Source: Parietaria judaica (Eukaryota; Streptophyta; Magnoliopsida; Rosales; Urticaceae). From it: a DNA stretch of 64,000 nucleotides. The translations under genes were made by a program, and so were the position numbers. The stretch lies in contig OX940866.1 in NCBI GenBank assembly GCA_954871525.1, positions 11,865,001 to 11,929,000 on the forward strand. Direction: 5' to 3'. Below the pieces are notes generated by a model, which saw nothing but the letters and a program-made list of their open reading frames with translations, had not been told where the DNA came from and searched no databases. Positions 9,710 to 20,550 of the stretch are shown in pieces (position 1 is the stretch's first letter; every line of letters starts with the position of its first letter).

Positions 9710-10942
9710 TCAAACACAAGCAAGACTATCTAAATACTGATAAACATCGAACGGTTCCAAAAGAATATGCTGAATCTCCTCGTCGATCATATGCTGATAA
9801 GGCTCCAAATCATAGAGCTTGCTGAAACTTCCAGTCCTGAAATTATACCCTACCAACTTCCCCGGGATATTCATCACCACGAAAGAATCCTCCTCAACTC
9901 GGCTTCGAACAACACAGATCACAGACAAGTAGTAGTCTCTCATGCACCGTTGTCCGGAACCATTACGAGGAATCATCTCCGGAAACGCTCGCAGAACCTC
10001 GGAAATGTCGACGCGGTACTTGACTACCCACTTTGAGTAGTCTCTCTCGAGCTCGAACACGTCAAAAGTGGAGTCTCCGGGATCGTGGATGTGATCAACG
10101 AGGTGCAATCGGTCTCCGGACGCTCCAAAATAGCTGAAACTATAATCTGCTTCTTCCAGATGAGCCGGAACCGGAGGCATCGGCATCTGCCGGATTTCCT
10201 CTGTGGCGACGTGAAAGTACGGGACAGTTCTCATGTAGGAGCTCAGCCAGTGGACGGAGCCATTGCAGAAGGCTCCACCACGACTTAATATTATATCAAA
10301 ATCGTTGACGAAAGAGGCTTGCGTCGATCGCCAGGGGCCGGAGTCAGAGGAGTATACCAAGAGGTGCAAGCGCTGGTGCTCGGGATCAGAGTTCGTTAAA
10401 CAAATGACTTTGTAATGAGGCGACCGGTAAGGGTCAAAAGCGAGCGCGAGGCAATAGATCTGCCCCCAATCAGAAAACGGCAGGCCGGGAAGCGTGGTAT
10501 AATGCTTGGTGGTCGGGTTATAGACGTAGTAGCTTGCTTTATGAGAGCAAAGCAGCAGGCCGTTGCAGGACTGCATAATATCGACGTCGGACGCCCTGCG
10601 TGCGGCGAAAGTCGATGGGCAGAAAGGAGGGACGGAGGCGGCACAAGTGAAACTAACTGAGTCAAATTGACGGCGAACCGAGTACTGGGATCGTATTCGG
10701 AAGCGTTTGATGAAGAGGCCGCTGGCGGAGGGCGGGGAAAGGCTCCGGCGGCGAGAGAATTTGGGGTCGGATATGAGGGCGAGCCAGTGTTTGGAGACGG
10801 ATTTGAACTTGATGAGGGACTTGATCGGCAAGCGGAGGAGGATCTCGGTTAGGAGGTCGTCGTTGCTGGCCGTCGTCTCTGCCGATTGTAGCAGAGAAAC
10901 GGGTTGAGAAGTGGTGGCCTTGCTCTTTTTAGTAGAAGACAT
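9710..10942 (-). CDS. F-box protein with F-box-associated interaction domain
   Basis: An uninterrupted 410-residue frame from ATG 10942 to TGA 9710 with no intron. An F-box lies at about residues 27-68 (NDDLLTEILLRLPIKSL, then KHWLALISDP). The rest is an F-box-associated region with the usual kelch-like motifs: MQSCNGLLLCS, YYVYNPTTKHY, LALAFDPYRSPHYKVICL, GSVHWLSSY, FDVFELERDYSKW, FVVMNIPGKLVGYN, KLYDLEP. Such proteins act as the substrate-binding subunit of SCF E3 ubiquitin ligases; the target cannot be told from sequence. It is about 45-50% similar by eye to the split copy at 2344-8711, on the opposite strand, so the cluster arose by local duplication with inversion. The start is supported by an upstream stop and by the alignment of the N-terminus with the paralogue. 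Confidence 0.93.
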   Translation of the reverse strand: MSSTKKSKATTSQPVSLLQSAETTASNDDLLTEILLRLPIKSLIKFKSVSKHWLALISDPKFSRRRSLSPPSASGLFIKRFRIRSQYSVRRQFDSVSFTCAASVPPFCPSTFAARRASDVDIMQSCNGLLLCSHKASYYVYNPTTKHYTTLPGLPFSDWGQIYCLALAFDPYRSPHYKVICLTNSDPEHQRLHLLVYSSDSGPWRSTQASFVNDFDIILSRGGAFCNGSVHWLSSYMRTVPYFHVATEEIRQMPMPPVPAHLEEADYSFSYFGASGDRLHLVDHIHDPGDSTFDVFELERDYSKWVVKYRVDISEVLRAFPEMIPRNGSGQRCMRDYYLSVICVVRSRVEEDSFVVMNIPGKLVGYNFRTGSFSKLYDLEPYQHMIDEEIQHILLEPFDVYQYLDSLACV

Positions 10943-11333
10943 TGTGGTTTGGTTGTTTCTTTTTTTTTCTTTCTTCTTTGGGATATTTATGGGCTCATTT
11001 GATTAAAAGATTGTTGAGCAAGCTGATAGATATGTTAGATTCTCAAGGAAGCTTTTGAGTTGACCATGAAACCTCGGTGTTGACCAGTCAATGAAACATA
11101 TAGCTCAAAACATATCTACATGCCTACATTCCACAAATCAGCTTTCCAATTCATCTGTGTTCTTCAGATTTCGTGCACAAATTCTTGAATGAGACCGTGA
11201 TTACATCAAACATTCGTGATTACATCTGAAGATCAACAGTGAAAACAATCAAGAAAGTTCAAGCTTTTCAATACAAGAACGAAGAATCCAGCTTTTGAAT
11301 CATCAGCCGTTCGCATTTCTCGTTACCTTCGGA

Positions 11334-12125
11334 TCAAGCAGCCGGATTCTTCCCCCGCGGACGGCCGCGCTTGCGCTTCTCTGGAGCGGAATCACCCGCG
11401 ACAGAATCGGGTAAAACGAAGTTCTTTCCATCGGTGATCCTTCTCGGTCGGGCTTGCATGAACTCCTCCGGAGCCGAAACGCCGGGGTCCATGAAATCAA
11501 GGGCGGGGAAGCTTATTCCGTCGGAGATCTTTACCGGTCGGCCTCGCTTGCTTTTCTCCGGAGCGGAATCACCGGCGGCCGAATCGGTTAAAACGAAGTT
11601 CTTTCCGTCGGTTATCCTTCTCGTTTGGCCTGGCTTGAACTCCTCTGGAGCCGAATCACCTGCAGGGAAGCTCCTTCCGTCGGAGATCTTGACCGGTCTG
11701 GCTCGCTCGCCTTCCTCCGGAGCGACATAGCGGGATTGGGACGGCGGGTCAGCGACGGGGACGGGCATGAGGGCGTCGGAGCCGAAGAGCTGCTCCAAGT
11801 AGGCCACGACGCCGAGGCTGTCGAGAGAGGGGCGGCGATCGGGTTTGGCTGCGGCGGCCGCGCGGTTTATACGGGCGGCGGCGACGGAGGCGGAGGGGGC
11901 GAGGCGGAGGCGGGAGTAGGTCTGCTTGCGGCTTCCGGCGGACTCGTTGAAGACGGAGCGGTCGATTTTGGGGATGGGAAAGGCGTCGGCGTGGTGGTCT
12001 TGGGAGGAGGCGAGCGAGAGGGCGAGGAGCTCGGGTTGGGAGAGGAGACGGAGGTCGACGACGGAGAGAGAGCCGAGGGGCAGACGGTGGTCAGCGCCGG
12101 TGGTGGTGGTGGTGGTGGAGCCCAT
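11334..12125 (-). CDS. MBD8-like N-terminal region with AT-hook-like repeats; no MBD present
   Basis: A 263-residue intronless frame. The N-terminus (LGSLSVVDLRLLSQPELLAL) and the block IPKIDRSVFNESAGSRKQTY, then SRLRLAP, are the conserved N-terminal signature I associate with plant MBD8-type methyl-CpG-binding-domain proteins. The C-terminal half is two tandem copies of a module of about 60 residues, each built from VKISDG-SFPA, SAPEEF, RRITDGKNFVL and SAPEK-KRGRP; the KRGRP core resembles an AT-hook. The frame ends RGRPRGKNPAA shortly after the second hook. The methyl-CpG-binding domain expected downstream is absent, so this is a short paralogue or a 3'-truncated gene. The first 50 codons are GC-rich. 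The product would probably be nuclear; the function is inferred only from the family. Confidence 0.7.
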   Translation of the reverse strand: MGSTTTTTTGADHRLPLGSLSVVDLRLLSQPELLALSLASSQDHHADAFPIPKIDRSVFNESAGSRKQTYSRLRLAPSASVAAARINRAAAAAKPDRRPSLDSLGVVAYLEQLFGSDALMPVPVADPPSQSRYVAPEEGERARPVKISDGRSFPAGDSAPEEFKPGQTRRITDGKNFVLTDSAAGDSAPEKSKRGRPVKISDGISFPALDFMDPGVSAPEEFMQARPRRITDGKNFVLPDSVAGDSAPEKRKRGRPRGKNPAA

Positions 12126-12185
12126 TGCTCAACGGAGCTGTGTTTGCTTGTGATTAAGGAAATGGAAATCGCGGAAGTTATTTTT

Positions 12186-12678
12186 AAGGGAAAATTACGG
12201 CAAATATACCCAACCTTTGGTCAAACTTCCTCCCGTGTACCCAACCTTTAAAATTGGCGGCAAAAGTACCCAATCAGCGTTGACTATGACTTTGGCTAAA
12301 AAACATTAACTATTGCTGTTAGCATAGTACACGTGTACATGCCACATAAGCCACCCGAAATTTATTACTATCATTTTTAACTGAATTAATGATTAAACTA
12401 ACTGAATTAATCTATTTATCAGATTAATCAACAAATTAATCAGCAAATAATCTACCAAAACACACACATGAACTAATCAAATTTCATACATATTAAACAA
12501 CATTGAAAAAATATGTCATTGCAACGGACACGTGTACTATGCTAACGGCAAAAGTTAACGTTTTTTAGCCAAAGACACAGTCAACGCTGGTTAGGTACTT
12601 TTGCCGCCAATTTTAAAGGTTGAGTACACGGGAGGAAGTTTGACCAAAGGTTGGGTATATTTGCCGTAATTATCCCTT
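12186..12678. mobile_element. Long-TIR Mutator-type MITE (same family as 61138-61607)
   Basis: The left arm (12186 to about 12340) begins AAGGGAAAATTACGGCAAAT. The right arm read in reverse begins AAGGGATAATTACGGCAAAT and mirrors the left through ATACCCAACCTTTGGTCAAA, CACGGGAGGAAGTTTGACC, GGCGGCAAAAGTACC and the GTTAGCATAGTACACGTGT block. The loop is AT-rich. The flanking 9-mers (GTTATTTTT and TAAATTTTT) agree at only 6 of 9 positions, so the exact border is uncertain. It sits about 60 bp upstream of the MBD8-like start codon, in its likely promoter. Confidence 0.8.
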
Positions 12679-13118
12679 TAAATTTTTACTTTCATCTCAA
12701 ATAGGAAACTTCTCAACTCATATCTTTCTAAAAAACCTTAAAATATCGTTAAAAAAAAAAACTTAAAATTGTTTTTTTTTTTATTTATTTAATTATAACC
12801 ATCACAATTCTCTTTATTCGAAGATAATCGAGGCATAAAGTATATCATCACAAAGTAAACTGAATTAAATTACACTAAATTGCATCCCATATTTTAATTT
12901 TTTTTTAGAGCAAAAATACTAAACTATCATATTTATTGATGTGAATACTGAATACTGTAAAAAAAATTATAAAATATATTATTTTTTGAGGTATTTTTTT
13001 TATTGTATTAGAATTTAGAGTCAGAAATCATAAAAAATTATTTAGTCAAAATTTTTATTTATCGATAATTAATTTAAGATAGCAAAATTTGGGACCCACC
13101 TATATTCAGGGCAGCTAA
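12679..13118. other. AT-rich intergenic sequence, no gene seen
   Basis: About 440 bases with A and T homopolymer runs. I see no open frame of note, no RNA gene and no clear transposon end. Confidence 0.6.
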
Positions 13119-13500
13119 TCTATATATATATATAAAAGCAGACAAGTTTTCTAAACAATTTTTTTATAATGGCATCTTGAAATGCTATTTTTCTAGAATT
13201 TTGAATTAAATATAAATACTCATACCAATAATTTAAGATGCATTTGAGAATTTATGATGAGCACTAATAATACCAATAATTGTATTAAAGTCTCAATTAT
13301 TTCAAATATCTATATATATATAAAAGCATGAAGACAAGTTTTCTAAACAATTTTTTTATAATGGCATCTTGAAATGCTATTTTTCTAGAATTTTGAATTA
13401 AATATAAATACTCATACCAATAATTTAAGATGCATTTGAGAATTTATGATGAGCACTAATAATACCAATAATTATATTAAAGTCTCAATTATTTCAAATA
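13119..13500 (+). repeat. Two tandem copies of a 190-bp Helitron-like 5' end
   Basis: Units 13119-13308 and 13309-13500 are nearly identical. Each starts TCTATATATATATAAAAGCA (the first with extra TA), then GACAAGTTTTCTAAACAATT, and ends TCTCAATTATTTCAAATA. A diverged third start occurs at 13796. A TC start after A, with a TA-rich stretch, is compatible with plant Helitron 5' ends. Confidence 0.8.
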
Positions 13501-13795
13501 ACAATCAATTTTTTAAATGGTGATTAACAATCAATTTTCTAATGCCTCATGCACATATATGCTCTCATATTTTTTGAGATTATATTACACATATATGCTC
13601 TCATATTTTTTGAGATTATATTTTTTTTTTCTGGTTGTTTTTGCCGAAAGTAATATAAAATTGGAGAAGAGAAGATGAAACAGTAGTTATACTAAGGGGG
13701 TTGCATCATGAGTTGTTATAGATAATGAGATTAAAAAAACGGTGAATTATATATTTAGGAATTGATTTATGTTTAGGGTGAATTGTCAATAATAA

Positions 13796-16187
13796 TCTAT
13801 ATATATAAAAACATGAAGACAAGTTTTCTCAACAAATTTTGTTATAATGGCATCTTCAAATGCTATTTTTCTAGAATTTTGAATTAAATTTAAATGATGA
13901 CAAAATTTTCTCAACAATTCTCTTATAAAGACATGCTCAAATACTATTTTTTGAGAATTATGAATTTAAAAAAAAAAAAACTCATACCAATAATTTAAGA
14001 TGTATTTGAGATTTCGGTTTTGATTATGTCCACGAAAAATTGTATTTGGTACAGTTTAATATAATTAGAGAGAAATGGCAATATATAATTAGAGAGAATT
14101 GAAAATGCTAAATTTTCAGATTTTGTTTAGAAACTAAAAATCAAACATTCATCCAGTAGACAATTGCTTTACATCAAACAATAAATAGTAAATTTTATTG
14201 ATGTAATTGCATACATTCATGCATTTTTCTTTTACACATATAACCGTGCAAATGCTTTGCTTTGTTCATTAGATTTCTCTTATATTAGTAGTTAATGGTT
14301 AGTTCATTTAATGTCCACCAAGACCCTTTGAGTTCTCTAAAATAATGTTACCATTCATCATTTATCTAATTTTATTTATAGACTATTAAAATTCTCTAGA
14401 AAACGTTCACATAAGTTTATAGATGAGTTTGTACATCTATATATAGACCACACATACACACATGGGGATTCCCGAAGTATGTGTTCTTTTTCATTATATG
14501 TTTGCATTGTCTGTTTGGGATCACATTGTCTTCTTTGTAGTATGTATAAACTCTTAATTTGTACATTATTTGTCTTTATATTCCAGGTCAAATACTCGAG
14601 CAATAAATGAAATTAGTGGATCTACCCGATTTCCTCGACCTGCTTGTGCTTCCTTCTTCCGGATTTAATTTGTTGGAAATTGATGCTATGGAACCGAGGT
14701 ATGGTTTCATAATATTATCTACTCTTTTCATGTATAGGAGTAAGTTTTCGTATTCTCTCCGATTCCATGGTTGATAATATATTATGGCTAAATGGAGGAG
14801 ATGATTTAAACCCATGTATTATATTTTTCACCATGTTATGCCGAGATGAGCTTTTGATTTTATGCCGCTTCGAATTTAATATAGATAGAGTGATTTGTCG
14901 AGTGATTCTTGATCATTTGATATTGTTATTTTTGCAAATGGCATATTGTTATGTTCAATAGGAGCCTAAAGTGCAATTTCATTCACTATGTATTTTATAT
15001 TTATGTTGGAAAAACGATGTTTTTTTTCTCTCATTTATTTACAGTGTTTTTTTAAAGGTATTTTGACCATCGAAACCTTAAATTTTAAACCAAATAATTG
15101 AAACATTTTCCTTAAAATTGAACAACCCCTTCATTATATCCTTAAAATTGGTTCCATGGCTTTAAGACTTAGAACACATGGTATTTTGGTACAACTTCCC
15201 AATTCTGGTATTTTAACTTGCTAATCTGTTCAAAGATTTCAAAACGACTCCATAGACATTTTTTTTTAATTATTAGTGGAGATGGTCATATTTTTTTAGG
15301 AGAATAAGCATAAAAATCGTTCCAAAATCTTATATTAAAGTGATATTCTATTTTTTTCCTCTAATGATCTGTTAATGTATTATTATTATTATTATTATTA
15401 ATACTCCATTTATAAAGCAGTTAGTAAATCTTACTTATTTGTCCTTATCAGTTATGAAGGGAACCTTAAGAAGCTTTTTTTTTTTCCTCTATTCATGTAG
15501 AAGAATGTTTTTGGAGAATGACACGCAATTAGAAAAAGAGAGAGAATTGGCAATTCATGTTATTTTGAAATTTATTTTATAAAAACTAACTACGCGCCAT
15601 TCGTTAGATGCTCAATGGTAGTTTGAACTTTAGACAATTCCAAATTACTTATATTACTCAATATGTGGTAAAATTATTGTAAATATTTTAAATATAAAAG
15701 CTCATTTTTAAAATAGTTATACGATTCAACAATAGTTGAGTATGATGCAGTTATAAGTCTTTCAAGTACAACACATTCTAAAAAATAAAACTGTCTAGTA
15801 TTACTAATACATTTTGCTTTCAATATAAGTATTACAAACACAAAAACAAAATAATCCACTAAGAAAAAATAGATAATTTATAATTTCTATTAGTTAATAT
15901 TCTTTTTACATGTACAATTTAGTTGGACCCTTCTAATCCTTCAAATACAACTAATTTGAGGATAATAATTATGACCATTTAATTCAAACTTTTACAAATA
16001 GATGATCATATTTTAATAAAATCATCAATTATATTACAATAAAATTGAGAGTTTATTGAGTTTAGTTCAATGTTGATGTGCCATCCAATTAAAATATACA
16101 ATAAAATTAATCAATTTGCAAAACTTTTCTATCTTAATTGAAAAACAATACTACACCACTGCACGAAGCGCGGTTCCGGTTTACTAG
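13796..16187 (+). mobile_element. Candidate non-autonomous Helitron
   Basis: The proposed 5' end is TCTATATATATAAAAACATG at 13796 (preceded by A). The proposed 3' end is GGTTCCGGTTTACTAG ending at 16187, followed by T, with a GC-rich GCACGAAGCGCG just upstream that could form a small, imperfect hairpin. These match the A|TC...CTAG|T rule for Helitrons. The interior (about 2.4 kb) is AT-rich with no Rep/helicase and no convincing open frame. The three 5'-like ends (13119, 13309, 13796) share one 3' end, so the 5' border could be any of them. This is an inference from end motifs. Confidence 0.5.
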
Positions 16188-16842
16188 TTACTCTATAATA
16201 CAATAATTCCGTGTCCTTATGAAACCAATAAGTTCAGTAAGCCTGTAAATGTCCCGTTTCTCGGACATCCGGCATTAGACATTTTTTTTAAAACCTGGAC
16301 CCGTATCAGGTCTTTTTAACATATTTAAAACGAATTTAAAATAAAAAAAAAAGTCCAGACACGGATCAGTTCGGGTTTGTTGGTCCGTTTTATGCGTTGG
16401 TTTAGATATTACAGGACTAAAGTTCAGTATCATTTAGCTTCAACTTGTTTAAAATACCAATCAAATGGATACTTCTCTTAAATCAAACTCACTTGGGAGA
16501 TGGCAATAAGGCAATAAATCAAGAAGCAATCTTGTTGATGCGATCATGAATGCTTTGTGATCGAATTGAGCAACGCTATTCTGGGGAAAAATTCATATTC
16601 CACGCAGAGAGATGATTCTCAGCAGAAACACTGATAATAACTCTGTGCACAAGTCCTTAACAGATAAAAGCAAAAACACTAGCTCTATCAAACTGCATCA
16701 CTCACCACACCTAAGATCGAACGAAAATGGCGGTGTTATAAAGCGTTTCTTTACCGATACTAATTGCTATCACAGCTGCAAAAACTCTTAAATTTAATCA
16801 AAGATACAACAACCAGAGGCAGGGAGCCACAAGAGAGGAGAC
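16188..16842. other. Intergenic sequence and 3' flank of the CBF5 gene
   Basis: It holds an imperfect inverted GC-rich pair around 16250-16400 (CCGTTTCTCGGACATCC and GACACGGATCAG-type segments) that may be a degenerate transposon. The last 100 bases probably contain the 3' UTR of the minus-strand CBF5 gene. No other gene is seen. Confidence 0.5.
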
Positions 16843-18546
16843 CTAGTCCTCCTCATCAGCATCTTTCTTCTTCTTTTTCTTCTTCTTCTCACTCTTCGGG
16901 GACGCAGCGGCGGCATCCTCCGCTTCCTTGTCTTTCTTCTTCTTCTTCTTCTTGTCCTTCTCGCTCTTCGGAGATTCTGGGGCAGCATCCTCCGCCTCCT
17001 CCTTGTGCTTTTTCTTCTTCTTCTTCTCCGTCTTGGGAGATTCAGGAGCAGCCACCTCTGCTTCCTCTTCACCCTTCTTCTCCTTTTTCTTCTTTTTCTT
17101 CTTCTCCGACTTCTCCGCAGTGTCTCCCGCTTCTTCAGTAAGATCCGCCTTTGCAGGCTCTTCGGTCCCGTTCTCCCCTTCGATCTTCCTCTTCTTAATT
17201 TTTTTCTCGCCTTCTGTGGCATCGGCATTGGCCTTGCGCTTGAGCCCTGCGTCTGCTTCAGGGGCAGCGGCTAGGCTGGCGATGGCGGAGTCTCCCCCCG
17301 GGGGCAGCACGATGTTCCTGGCCCACTCCTGCGGGGTGCCGGCATTGGGCTTGCCGTGCTTGTCGAGCTTCCCCTCGGAGATTAGCTTCTTCTTCATGGA
17401 AGCTCTGGGGCCCAGTCCCCACTTCCTGGGGTAGGTGTCGCGGTCCATGACGACCCTCTTGATCTTCGCCACGATGCCATGGTCGCAGGTGGCCATTACG
17501 GCCGTGGTCATCTCGGCAATCCCCAGGGCGATGGCCTCCCCCTTAGTGGTCATGAGCACCACCTCCTCGCCAGCCTCGATATCGTTCTCAAATCGCAGCA
17601 GGCCCGGCACCATGAGCTTGGCGCCGTAGCAGATGGCATTCACGGCGGAGTCCTTCACCACGAGCCTCTTGTAGCTGGTGAGGAGGACCTCCAGCGGCAT
17701 CACCACACGCCTCAGGTAGCTCTCGTCGCGATAGTTGTCGTACACCCACTGCGCGTCCATGACGTCGTGCATCGTGACCATATTGTCATTCTCCCCGAGG
17801 ATGCCCGAGCGCACCCGCCGCAGCTCCTGCATATGGCCGCCGACCCCGAGGATGAGCCCCAGGTGGACGCACATGGTCCGGACGTAGGTGCCGGCCTCGC
17901 AGGAGATCCAGAACACCACCAAGTGCTTGTCGGCGTCGTACTCCAGCAGCTTGCTCTCGTAGATGGTCCTGATCCTCAGCTGCCGCTTCACGGCCGAGAT
18001 CAGCGGCGGACGCTGGAACACCGCCCCCGAGAGCGTCTCCAGCGCGCGGGCCACCTTCGCAACATCCGGTACAGCAGAGTGGAGTCGCGCAACGCAAACA
18101 TACTCCTTCCCGGCGCCCTGCTGCGACTTCACGAGGCGCGTGGCGCGGTCGATGCAGACGATGAGGTTACCGGTGACCTTGGGGTCGAGGGTGCCGCTGT
18201 GGCCCGTCTTCTCCACGCGCAGGATCCTCTTAATCCACGCGACCACCTCGTGCGACGAGGGGTTCGAGGGCTTGTCCAGGTTGAGAATGCCGTACCTGAT
18301 GTACTCCGCCAGAGGCCGCTTCAGCGGGGAGTAGCCCGAGGGCAGAGGGGTGTAGTGGCCGGTGCGCACGTTGAGGCGGTCGTAGTTCTTGAGGAGGATC
18401 GGCCACTGCGAGGTGTCGATGGTGGGCGTGAAGCTCTGCGGCTTGATCATGAACTCCGACGAGTCCTGCTCCCCCGAGGGGACATCCCCATCTTTCTGGT
18501 GGTGCTTCTTCTTCTTCTTCTCCGAGCGGAGCTCCGCCTCCGTCAT
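16843..18546 (-). CDS. CBF5: H/ACA snoRNP pseudouridine synthase (dyskerin/CBF5/NAP57)
   Basis: An intronless 567-residue frame, ATG 18546, stop 16843-16845. A DKCLD N-terminal segment ([20 protein letters not shown]) precedes the TruB-type pseudouridine synthase domain, with [17 protein letters not shown] and [14 protein letters not shown]; the Asp at about residue 121 is the catalytic nucleophile. Further family blocks are [33 protein letters not shown] and [17 protein letters not shown]-binding domain follows (about residues 290-365, [16 protein letters not shown] and [11 protein letters not shown]). The tail from about residue 440 is four Lys-rich blocks separated by AAPESPK(S/T)EK-type spacers, a nucleolar localisation type. 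The protein guides uridine isomerisation in rRNA within H/ACA RNPs and also belongs to telomerase RNP. The GC-rich coding sequence contrasts with the AT-rich surroundings. Confidence 0.97.
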   Translation of the reverse strand: MTEAELRSEKKKKKHHQKDGDVPSGEQDSSEFMIKPQSFTPTIDTSQWPILLKNYDRLNVRTGHYTPLPSGYSPLKRPLAEYIRYGILNLDKPSNPSSHEVVAWIKRILRVEKTGHSGTLDPKVTGNLIVCIDRATRLVKSQQGAGKEYVCVARLHSAVPDVAKVARALETLSGAVFQRPPLISAVKRQLRIRTIYESKLLEYDADKHLVVFWISCEAGTYVRTMCVHLGLILGVGGHMQELRRVRSGILGENDNMVTMHDVMDAQWVYDNYRDESYLRRVVMPLEVLLTSYKRLVVKDSAVNAICYGAKLMVPGLLRFENDIEAGEEVVLMTTKGEAIALGIAEMTTAVMATCDHGIVAKIKRVVMDRDTYPRKWGLGPRASMKKKLISEGKLDKHGKPNAGTPQEWARNIVLPPGGDSAIASLAAAPEADAGLKRKANADATEGEKKIKKRKIEGENGTEEPAKADLTEEAGDTAEKSEKKKKKKKEKKGEEEAEVAAPESPKTEKKKKKKHKEEAEDAAPESPKSEKDKKKKKKKDKEAEDAAAASPKSEKKKKKKKKDADEED

Positions 18547-18984
18547 GGCGGCTCTGGCGATGGCGGCGAAAATGGGAGAGGGAGAGAGAGAGAGAGGTCT
18601 CTTCTTCTGTGTAGGGTTTTGGGTTTGGGGGTTTTAGAGTGTCGACAACGCACTCACACTAGTATCGAGTGGCGATAGGAGAGAGACATAGAGAGAGACC
18701 TCACGGGCTTTCAAGAGTGGGCTTATCTTTCTGGATATCTGTAACCTAGTAAACCATTTTCCGGCCCGAACCTGATTTTGAAAACCCGAATACCGTATTT
18801 TGAAATTTGGTAAGGAAACCCGAAAACCCTATTGTAGAGTGCAAACACCATATTTACTGAATATTTGGTATTCAAATTTTGGTAGCGATAAAATTAGTAT
18901 TTGAAGGTTTTAACTACCTTTACTGTTTACAAAAGTAAGAAAAAAAAATGGAGTAAAAGCATTCATCAACATATTATAAAATTA
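18547..18984 (-). promoter_or_regulatory. 5' flank of CBF5
   Basis: It holds the GA/CT-rich probable 5' leader (18570-18600, GGGAGAGGGAGAGAGAGAG on the plus strand) and, beyond it, AT-rich sequence with imperfect AACCCGAA repeats at 18755-18830. I see no convincing TATA box. No other gene is seen. Confidence 0.45.
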
Positions 18985-19962
18985 GGGTTCTATAGAGAAA
19001 TAGTCAAGTTTAAATGTGTCTTTAGCAAAATAGCCATACTTTGGTTAATATTGCTAAATAGTCAATTAGCCACTTAAGCCAATATATAATTACTACGATG
19101 CCCTTCAATATTAATAATATAAAAAAAAAATTGCAGCTAATTAACGTAATTTCCGTAATCAATTCGGTCAAATCAAATTTTTAATTAATTATATATATTC
19201 ATATCTCTTAATTAATAGTGCTATTAAAATGGTAACTACCCAACAACCAATATCATTCGATTACCACATTTATTGATGATATCATTCAAATTTTAAATCA
19301 AACCAATTAACCATTCTTTTCCTTTTCTTCGACTCCACACTCTTCTTCGAGCTTCTCTCTCCGACTTCCATCGTCAGCGAAAAAAGGTTACGATTTTCTT
19401 ATGTTTTTAGTTAATTTCCATCATCTTCGAGCTTTTTTGGTTGGTTTAAGAATCGGTTTTTGCATTTTTTTTCGTTTGGTTTGGTTTAAGATTCGATTTT
19501 CTTACGGATTTTTGCATGTTTTTATTTTCATGTATTTAAGAATGGATTCATTTGTACAATGTTTATTTTCGTTGATGTAATTGATTTTTGGTATACGTAT
19601 TTATTTTGCATGTGTTTTTTTCCATTGTTTTTGGCGATAGATTTCTCTGATTCGTTAATAACACTTGCATGATTTAGGACTTTGTGTTAATTTTTGTTTA
19701 TTAATTTGTGATTATTACCGTTGATTTAGGACGTGTTAATGATGGTTGATATGTGTTAAGTATGTGTTGAATCTGTTATGTTAATGGACATGTTATTGAT
19801 GGTTAATGTCGTTTTCTATTCTGGTCTAATTCTGTTTATATACAACATCTTCTTTATTTTTGTGTGTTAATATCTGGTTTATTTATTGTTTATATACTGG
19901 TTTATTTATATTACTAAACAATTAATATGTGTTAATATAATGATAGAAACACTCCTCTTATT

Positions 19963-20253
19963 GTGCGAAGCAGTGAGCGGGCAAGTGAGTTGCAACCAGT
20001 TCAAAACGCGAGCGAGACTAAAGTTCAAACAATTCAAGAGGTGATGAAGTCTAAGGTGGTATCAATGGTTTATACATGGGAGAATGATAAAGCACCAACC
20101 GCAACAGAAGGCGTAACTATTCGAGAAAAGCGAACCATCAAACCGAGACTATCAATGAGGACGCCTTACACACAAGAAAATAAAGCAAAGCGGGATGGAA
20201 ACCAACACGAAGATATTGTGTCAAGTCAATCCTCATTCAATCTAGGGATATGA
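19963..20253 (+). other. Short coding-like block inside the Mutator-type element (unrecognised)
   Basis: A 96-residue open stretch with coding-like composition: hydrophilic, containing TIREKRTIKPRLSMRTPYTQ, a basic and proline pattern of the kind seen in linkers of plant transposon proteins. It has no ATG at its left end; an AG at about 19971 could be a splice acceptor, with the preceding 500 bases an intron. I do not recognise a domain. It may be the last exon of a transposon-borne protein or captured host sequence. Confidence 0.35.
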
Positions 20254-20550
20254 CTACACTTTATGGATTTTGGATACAATTATTGTTGGTTAATAAGTGT
20301 TGAATATTTGAGTATGTGTTGAATCTATTAAGTTATTGGTGGGTATTTACGGTTTATAACCTTTTATTACATGTGTTAATATATGTTTATATGTGTGATA
20401 AATTTCAAGATTTTGCAAATATTAAATTTATTAAAGTGTCAAATTATTAGTTCTACGTATGAATTAATTCTTAGATATGATAAAAAGAGCATAGGAACAT
20501 AAAAGAACAACATGATTTCAACTTAAACCCTAAACAACGTATCCAAAGAT

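Noticed and set aside
11371..12251. Plus-strand frames of 119 and 208 residues opposite the MBD8-like gene
   Set aside because: Low-complexity Gly/Glu-rich shadows of a GC-rich coding strand with a recognisable protein.
16764..17434. Ser/Phe-rich plus-strand frames opposite the CBF5 tail
   Set aside because: They are antisense readings of the Lys-rich repeats (TTC/CTT runs).
17479..18678. 399-residue open frame on the plus strand opposite CBF5
   Set aside because: It is a shadow of the GC-rich CBF5 coding sequence: His/Arg/Leu-rich, no domain, and fully antisense to a conserved protein.
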